Part shown: positions 57,986 through 64,000 of the stretch, piece after piece
Numbering within the stretch: the stretch's first letter is position 1
Layout: each line of letters begins with the position of its first letter
Source of the DNA: Trogon surrucura
Taxonomy: Eukaryota > Chordata > Aves > Trogoniformes > Trogonidae
Length of the DNA stretch: 64,000 bases
Assembly (NCBI GenBank): GCA_020746105.1
Contig: CM036626.1
Coordinates: forward strand, 11,488,001 to 11,552,000
Direction: 5' to 3'
The notes under the pieces: model-generated
What the model was told of the DNA's origin: nothing
Databases searched by the model: none
The model's input: only the letters and a program-made list of their open reading frames with translations
Made by a program: the position numbers and the translations under genes

Positions 57986-60900
57986 CCAGTGCCTTAAACT
58001 GGCAAAAGTATCCTCCACCTGCATTGCTTTCCGAACTGCCAGTAACACGGCTGGTTCACAGTTTGGCAGACATAAACATGTCTCTTTCCTAGAGCACCCA
58101 GCTTCAACAAGTCCTGGCCACAGCAGTGCAGAGGTGACCCCGTGGGTGCTGCCTCACCCTGGTGGGTATCGCCGAAGGACCCGGGGGTGCTCAGGGCCCT
58201 GCTCTCCCAGACACACCTCACTCTTCCTCTCCACGTTACCTAAATGAATAATGCATCAATACACGCTCATCAAATTCCTAGATACTATAGTTATATAAAT
58301 ACATCAGGGCCAATTTCTGCATTAGTGTAACTTCATTGATGTAAAAAGCATTACATTGGGTAAAATACTTTTACCCAAAAGAGATTTCTGGCAAACCTTG
58401 CTTTACTGTTTTCTCTCAATTAAACCCCCTTTGTTCCCCGAGCAGATGCAGTTTAGCTTGATGCAATGCAAAGAGCATAAGATTTGGATACAGCTAAAAT
58501 CCCAAGCCTTCAAGACTGGGTTTAAATGGAATTTGGATTGTTGGCTGTAACAGATATGAAATTCCCTTATGATGTTTATTACTGCAAAAATGACCAAAAG
58601 TTAAAATTTAATGTTATCATTATTATAACCTACATATGCACTGGGACACGTGAGAGGTTCCTCTAGATTTTGGTTTTCCACATATGAAAGACTATTTATA
58701 TTTTAGTTGCAGTAGTTCCCAACTTTCTCTAAATTGCTGGAGAGGTAGTGAAATCCCACATTTACCCTACAAGGAAATAAAAGGGGTGTGTGTCCCAGTC
58801 TTGCTCGTCCAGTTTCACCCATTTTACTGGGCTCACCACCTTTCAGCTTCCCTAAAAGTACCACTGGGTGCATTACCCACCACACAGCTACAGGACCGCG
58901 CTGTGAGCTGTTACTGAAGCCCGCGGTGCAAAGCTCAAGCAGATCCAAACTCACGCTGCTGCCAGAGGATCTGCCCAGGCACCTTCCCTTGCGCTGGGGC
59001 CAGCCCTTGTGCGGCCATGTGCTGTCATGGAGGAGGGATCTGATGCTTTTTCACATCTGAAGAACCCTACAGAGCATCTTCCCCATTCAATGTAAGTCAG
59101 CAGTGATCACTGTGAGGTGAAGTGCAATGGAAATAATCAGGCAAATGTAACTAAAGCTTCTGTATTTCTACCTGAGCTCTCCCGGGGCGGGGAGGGGGGA
59201 AGTATTAAAAATGCAAGCAGGCAGCGCACCATGCCTGAGAAGCAAGTCCAGAGCATCCAGGGTGAACATCTGACCTGAGCTCACTCACGCACTATGTGAC
59301 ATGTTCTGGATGCACCAAATTTTTTGCATATGTCCGGATCCCCTTTCCCGTGCACGTAGGCTCAGCTGTGCTGCAAAACTTCAGCAAAGCCCTTGTGTGT
59401 GTGTTCACTGACTGCACCTTAAGGAGCTTCTGGGTGTCCAGCACTCTTGTAGAACTTACTGCCCTGACCAGGCTACTGGACATCAGGACACCCTGGACAA
59501 ATATCCAAAGTCCTCATTTTCTGCCCAGACAAAATTTCTGAATAGAGAGAAGGGACATGTCAAAACCAAACAAACAGGATATACACTAGAACAAGTTCTG
59601 GGATCTTACTGCACAGCAAACACATCATTGTACAGTAGAGAATAGTGAGAAAATACGCAAAAGTCACCAGCACTTGGAGCCCTATCTGGGCTTGTCCTTG
59701 GAGAAACATGTCCACAGCTTCGTCATCTACAGCATCTTTCCTGAGCAGAGAAATTTTCTGAGAAATTTTCTTTCCCAGGATGATCACATTGTTTTACCCA
59801 TCAGTCTGCTGGGAGGGCCTCTAACCACAGTTCTGGTTTGGCAGTCCACAGGCACGCTTCAGGGATTAAAACCAAAACTGAGAATTACAAGCTACAGTGG
59901 CAGGTGCCAGCCTCTGGGCTGACTCTGCCACTTCTCCATCCTCCTGTGATATCTGAACGCACTTCTCAAACTGTGAACTGATTTACTGATTAATTCCTCA
60001 GAGCTCCATGGCAGCAAAATGAAACTGACACACCTCCACGTTTTGGAAACCCTGCAAGCCTGTATTTAACAGCAGGAGAAATGCACAGATCTAGACAAAT
60101 ACAATGACTGCCGATCATTTTTGGCTGCCAAATTTTCCTGAGAGCCAGGAATGACCGTTGGGCTGGGACAGGCTTTTGAGGATGAGGTTTTGTGCAGTTG
60201 TGACTGATGTCTCACATCAGCATCCTTCATTTGGTACTGCAGCAAACCTGAGCCCCCACTCCCTGCTATAATATACATTTGTCTTTTCCCTGCCTCATCC
60301 TTTTGGTGCATCACTAAGAGATTTCGCTCTCTCTGTTCATCTCTTCACCAAGTCCTTTGAAAATCTGGTATTAACTCTGTGCCTTGATCCTGCTTGGGGA
60401 TTTTCCATTCTCTCTTTTTCCACCTTTCGGGTGAGAACTTCAGTCAAACTGGTTCCCCTGCTCGGACAACCTCACTTAGCGTTCCCACAGCCCGGGCAAA
60501 CACTGGGGCTAATGTAAAGTTAAGTTCACACAGAATCACAGAAAGTTCCTTTTCATTGGCTTTTGTCTGATGGCCATGTTAAAGACCCAGTCAGGAAAGG
60601 CAAATAAAGCTCAGCATTCAAGCCTTTTAAAATTTCCCTGGAGATAATAATAGCACTGCACTACAAAGTTAAAAAGCAGCCGCAGCCTGAAGTTGTTCCC
60701 AAGTGGTTGTGCCACGTAGCGCAGACCCATTACAGGTGGGAAAGGCAGCAAAATGCTCGTTCACTCCACGCTCAGCAATTTACACCTAAGAATTGTTTGG
60801 CTTTGCCCCAACTTTGCCTTTCCATACACGGCTGTACAGAGGCTGATTTTTCTCGCTTCAGGCTTTCCCATCTTCTGTACATTGTTTGGCACAGCTTTGT

Positions 60901-63900
60901 GTTACAAGTGAACTCTCATTTTTGGGGGGACTTAGAAGGGAAAGTGTTTGAATTTCATGGATGGGGAAAAAAAGAGGGATTGTGCTGCACAGGCTAAGTG
61001 CTTTGCTGTCTTTAGAAGTCACCTGTGGTATTTCTGCCCCAGTCCTTGCTATTCCACATTTACCGCAGCAGCAAACTATTACTAATCTGATGAGCCAACC
61101 AGCCACTTGGCAAAACAGGGGTTAGTCAGGCTGAATTGATTACTTGCACATTTCCATATGATTTATGAATCAAGGCTACTCTTTCCCAACGAAAGAAGCA
61201 AAAACAATCAGGCAAAGAAAAAGATTAAAAGGAAGTTCAAATTCTATTTTGGATTTTTTTTTTTTTTTTTAACTGACCTCCTACAGCCAGATCTCTTCCG
61301 TGTGCCACAAAGACTCTGTCTGTGTCCGGCTGAGCTCCACTGGGCTGCAGTTTTCAGTACTAGAACAGTTACACAGACACAGTGGGAGCAAAAAAGCCTG
61401 TCAGAGTCTCCAGTGATGTTATGACCACTTTAACTTAGCGGTCCTTGACACTCGCAGATAAGGACTGCAAGTTCTCTCGGTACTACAGAAATATTGACAC
61501 AAAGAATATGTTTATCCCTGACTGTGGTTCTGCAGGACAAGGTGGAAACAGCAACAACAATCTCAGGACTTAATTTCTTTGTCCTTGCAAGGGCACCTGT
61601 GCTGCACGGGCAAGAGTTCATTGATTTTATGTTTTTTTTTCTTTTCTTCACTAATTCGGAAATTATGTTGTCTTTTCAAGCCAGAGTCACAGGTCTAGGG
61701 GAAAATAACTTGGAAGAAACTAATTTTAGGATTTTTTATGTTAATACCACCTTGGACTATTAAAGATAAGGAGCTGGGAAGAGTTCTAATTTCTGATTTT
61801 CTCCCAAACTTCCTGTTCATTAAGATACCAGGAAAGAAAATGTCAGCTGAATTTCTGGCTGGTATTTGTCTAGGCCATCTTTAACCAGGTCCAACCTCAG
61901 GTTTCCATGCACAACCTCTGCACTTCAATCTGTTGGCAAAAACACCCACGAGCAGAGCTGCACCTGCTGACATTACAAATGTCGAAGGGAATGAGACCGT
62001 CTTCCACAGGGATGTGGGTGTGCCGAGTGTGTGACAGACGAGTTGTCCTATTGCTGCCTCCCCTGGCCTCATGGAGAGATGAAGAGCTGGGGCTCAGCTG
62101 TTTAAACCTTGGTCCTGAAGCTCCACAGAAGCCGACGCCTTTGACGTGACACCTGAGGCTCACTGTGAGAGGTTCGAGAACATGGAGAACAGCCTAGTCC
62201 AAGCTACCCTCCTGAAGATGACTCAGGGACAGGCAGGTCTGTAAATGTGACAAAACCCACTGACTCACTTCGAGGAGATTCTGCACCTACCTCTGATCAT
62301 CCAAGTTCAGGAAAGCAAAATAACCTGGAAGACGTGCCGGAAGATCTATGATGAATGACAAACGCTGGCTCCAGTTCCGGAGTGGATCTGCAATAAACTG
62401 TATTCCCCTGCCCTCTCCTGGAAGGAATACGCCAGAGCTGGGTGTGTTTGTGCAGGATCCTTGTGCTGAGCACTCCAGGGAAATGGCCCAGCTGGTGAGA
62501 GGAGATCGTGATTTTGAAGTCAGTGTTTACAGGAATGAACAACTATGTCAACGTTGTGTTCTTCACGCATTGCCAACACCACGCCTGCCAGAAACTGGCA
62601 CACCTCTCAGGAGAATTTGGATGTTTTCAAGGAAGAGCTGCCTGCCTGTCTAGCCGTTTGCATTGGATTGGGAAACAGAGAGAATGACCCAACCCACAGA
62701 GCCTCTCACTCACTGTTAATAGCAAACACAGAGCCTACACTAAAACACCAGTAACCTTCACTCAGGTCACAGCAGAGACTCACTGGGTGAGAAATGCACC
62801 AGCACGGCACCGACAGATAGTGCTCCTGGGGGTACCGGTGCAGAACAGGTAAGTGGTACTCCACCACTTGGCCAACGGCATGGTGAGAGCTCGGCAGGGA
62901 AGTTGACTCAATCACTTTGGAGGTTACAGAGCAGAGACAATGAAAACATACAAAGTCATCAAAATCAGGAAGATCCTGGTCTGGGAGTCTGAACCCTCCA
63001 GACACAAAGTTCAGTGAATATGTCCCACTCACGTAGATTCACACCTGAGTATATTAGATGTTTTTGCGAAGATTCCTTCTTCTCCAGAGTCACATGAAAC
63101 CCATTCTTTATTCTAAACACCAAAAACCCAACGCAATATTAGTCCTGTACTACAAACTGTTGAGATAATAATGGGAGCAATGAATCACAAAAAACCAAGT
63201 GTAGAAACTCTACAAATGAGTCTGTAGTTCAACAGTTACAGCATAGGACTATGAATCAGGAGCTCTGGAAGGGCAGGACCAACCACATGTGCACTAGATA
63301 ACCTTAAAAGCGTCTCACATGCTTCGAGTTTTCTTTGCAGTTGGATTTCACGTCTTTGTAAACCCAGCAAAGGGGTATGCCGAGATCCTCTGGCACACGG
63401 GGTAGGTGAATCACTCCTTGCAGCTCGGGTGCTGCTCAGCTGTAGACAGGCTGTGAGAAAATGTGTGGAGGGGATTATCTTTTAAACCTAATTGCTCTGT
63501 TTGAGTGATGGCAGTCACTAAAGACCACAAGAGATGCTACATAATTTCCCAACCAATTCCATGTCTGGTTTCTTCGCCTGCTCCACCCCAGTATGTCCCT
63601 CTTGCTGGGTTTGCAGTATGTTCAGTGCATTCCTTTGCCCTCCCCTTCACCCTCTTATCAAAGAGATGAACTTCAATGAAGCAGCCCCAGCTGCCTTAAA
63701 AAGAGAGAAGGTTCCTATTTCCTGCTTCAGTACAGGGGTTAAGAACAACGTTTCTGTTCATCACAGAAATAAATGAAAGTTGAGTTATATCCCTCCTGTG
63801 ACTAATGTTCTAGTTTGTTTTCTAAAGCTAATTTTTCATGCACTTTTTTCCCCTCTTGTTCTGTCTTATATTTGTCCAGACTTCCGTGTTCCTGAGGGAC

Positions 63901-64000
63901 TAATTACCCACTCAGCAGTTACTCTGAAGTCCAATTGTAATAGTTGGCAAAACTCTGTTCTTCCATGCAAGCTTTCAAAATAATTCCTCAATTTATTTCA
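57986..64000. other. Gene-free upstream flank of KLF15
   Basis: No exon or RNA gene is recognised. At 58,304-58,350 there is text resembling an old amniote repeat, but it is not certain. T runs lie at 61,253-61,270 and 61,631-61,638. Open frames up to about 108 codons occur on both strands with no domain. A MIR-like head lies at 63,214-63,290. Confidence 0.5.
63214..63290 (+). mobile_element. tRNA-head SINE remnant (MIR-like), sense
   Basis: The text TAGTTCAACAGTTACAGCAT and then GGACTATGAATCAGGAGCTC parallels the MIR 5' head (an A-box-like start, then a gap, then a CAGGAG-type stretch). It is too diverged to be a functional tRNA: no closing acceptor stem is found. Confidence 0.4.

Noticed and set aside
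58304..58360. Old amniote repeat resembling a GGGCCAGATTCTG...GTGTAACTCCATTGA-type element
   Set aside because: The resemblance is from memory and short. It cannot be assigned without a repeat library.
63214..63290. Functional tRNA gene
   Set aside because: The head resembles a tRNA but stems do not close and the B-box is lost. A SINE remnant is more likely.

Overview
This window looks like nuclear DNA of a bird, or possibly another sauropsid. It contains one recognisable protein-coding gene. The evidence for a bird is a vertebrate KLF15 gene split by introns, several CR1 retrotransposon 3' ends of the avian kind, a few decayed MIR-like SINE pieces, a solo LTR, CpG depletion outside one large CpG island, and long gene-free stretches. 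No bacterial, plasmid, phage or CRISPR features are present. Nearly all short open frames are chance frames with no family resemblance I can see.

Layout. Positions 1 to about 42.3 kb are gene-free sequence downstream of KLF15. They hold a solo LTR (about 20.42-20.82 kb), a CR1 end (34.05-34.22 kb), an older CR1-like remnant (22.1-22.3 kb), MIR-like pieces (7.5 and 41.8 kb) and low-complexity tracts. KLF15 occupies about 42.3-56.4 kb on the minus strand. Its AU-rich 3' UTR runs 42.3-44.18 kb. The last coding exon is 44,182-44,350 and the large coding exon is 50,499-51,606, with the start codon at 51,541. A probable non-coding first exon ends at 56,043, inside a CpG island (55.2-56.8 kb). The upstream side (56.85-64 kb) has two minus-strand CR1 copies and two MIR-like pieces but no recognised gene.

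The reconstructed KLF15 is intact: 403 codons, an acidic activation motif, SUMO-consensus lysines, and three complete C-terminal C2H2 zinc fingers. The second finger is split by intron 2 with exact frame continuity. KLF15 is a nuclear transcription factor that controls glucose, amino-acid and lipid metabolism and responds to glucocorticoid and circadian signals in mammals. I therefore looked for regulatory structure around it. The best signals are three Pumilio-type elements just before the poly(A) signal, a six-codon upstream ORF, a CCAAT / E-box / TATA-like core promoter, a GRE-like site in intron 1, and two intragenic CpG clusters. One cluster contains a palindromic E-box, and a second E-box lies about 0.5 kb away.

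I found no novel multi-gene system. The findings are regulatory hypotheses and small repeat structures at an otherwise ordinary vertebrate locus. From memory of the human map (ALDH1L1 - KLF15 - CFAP100), the large empty flank on the 3' side is expected.
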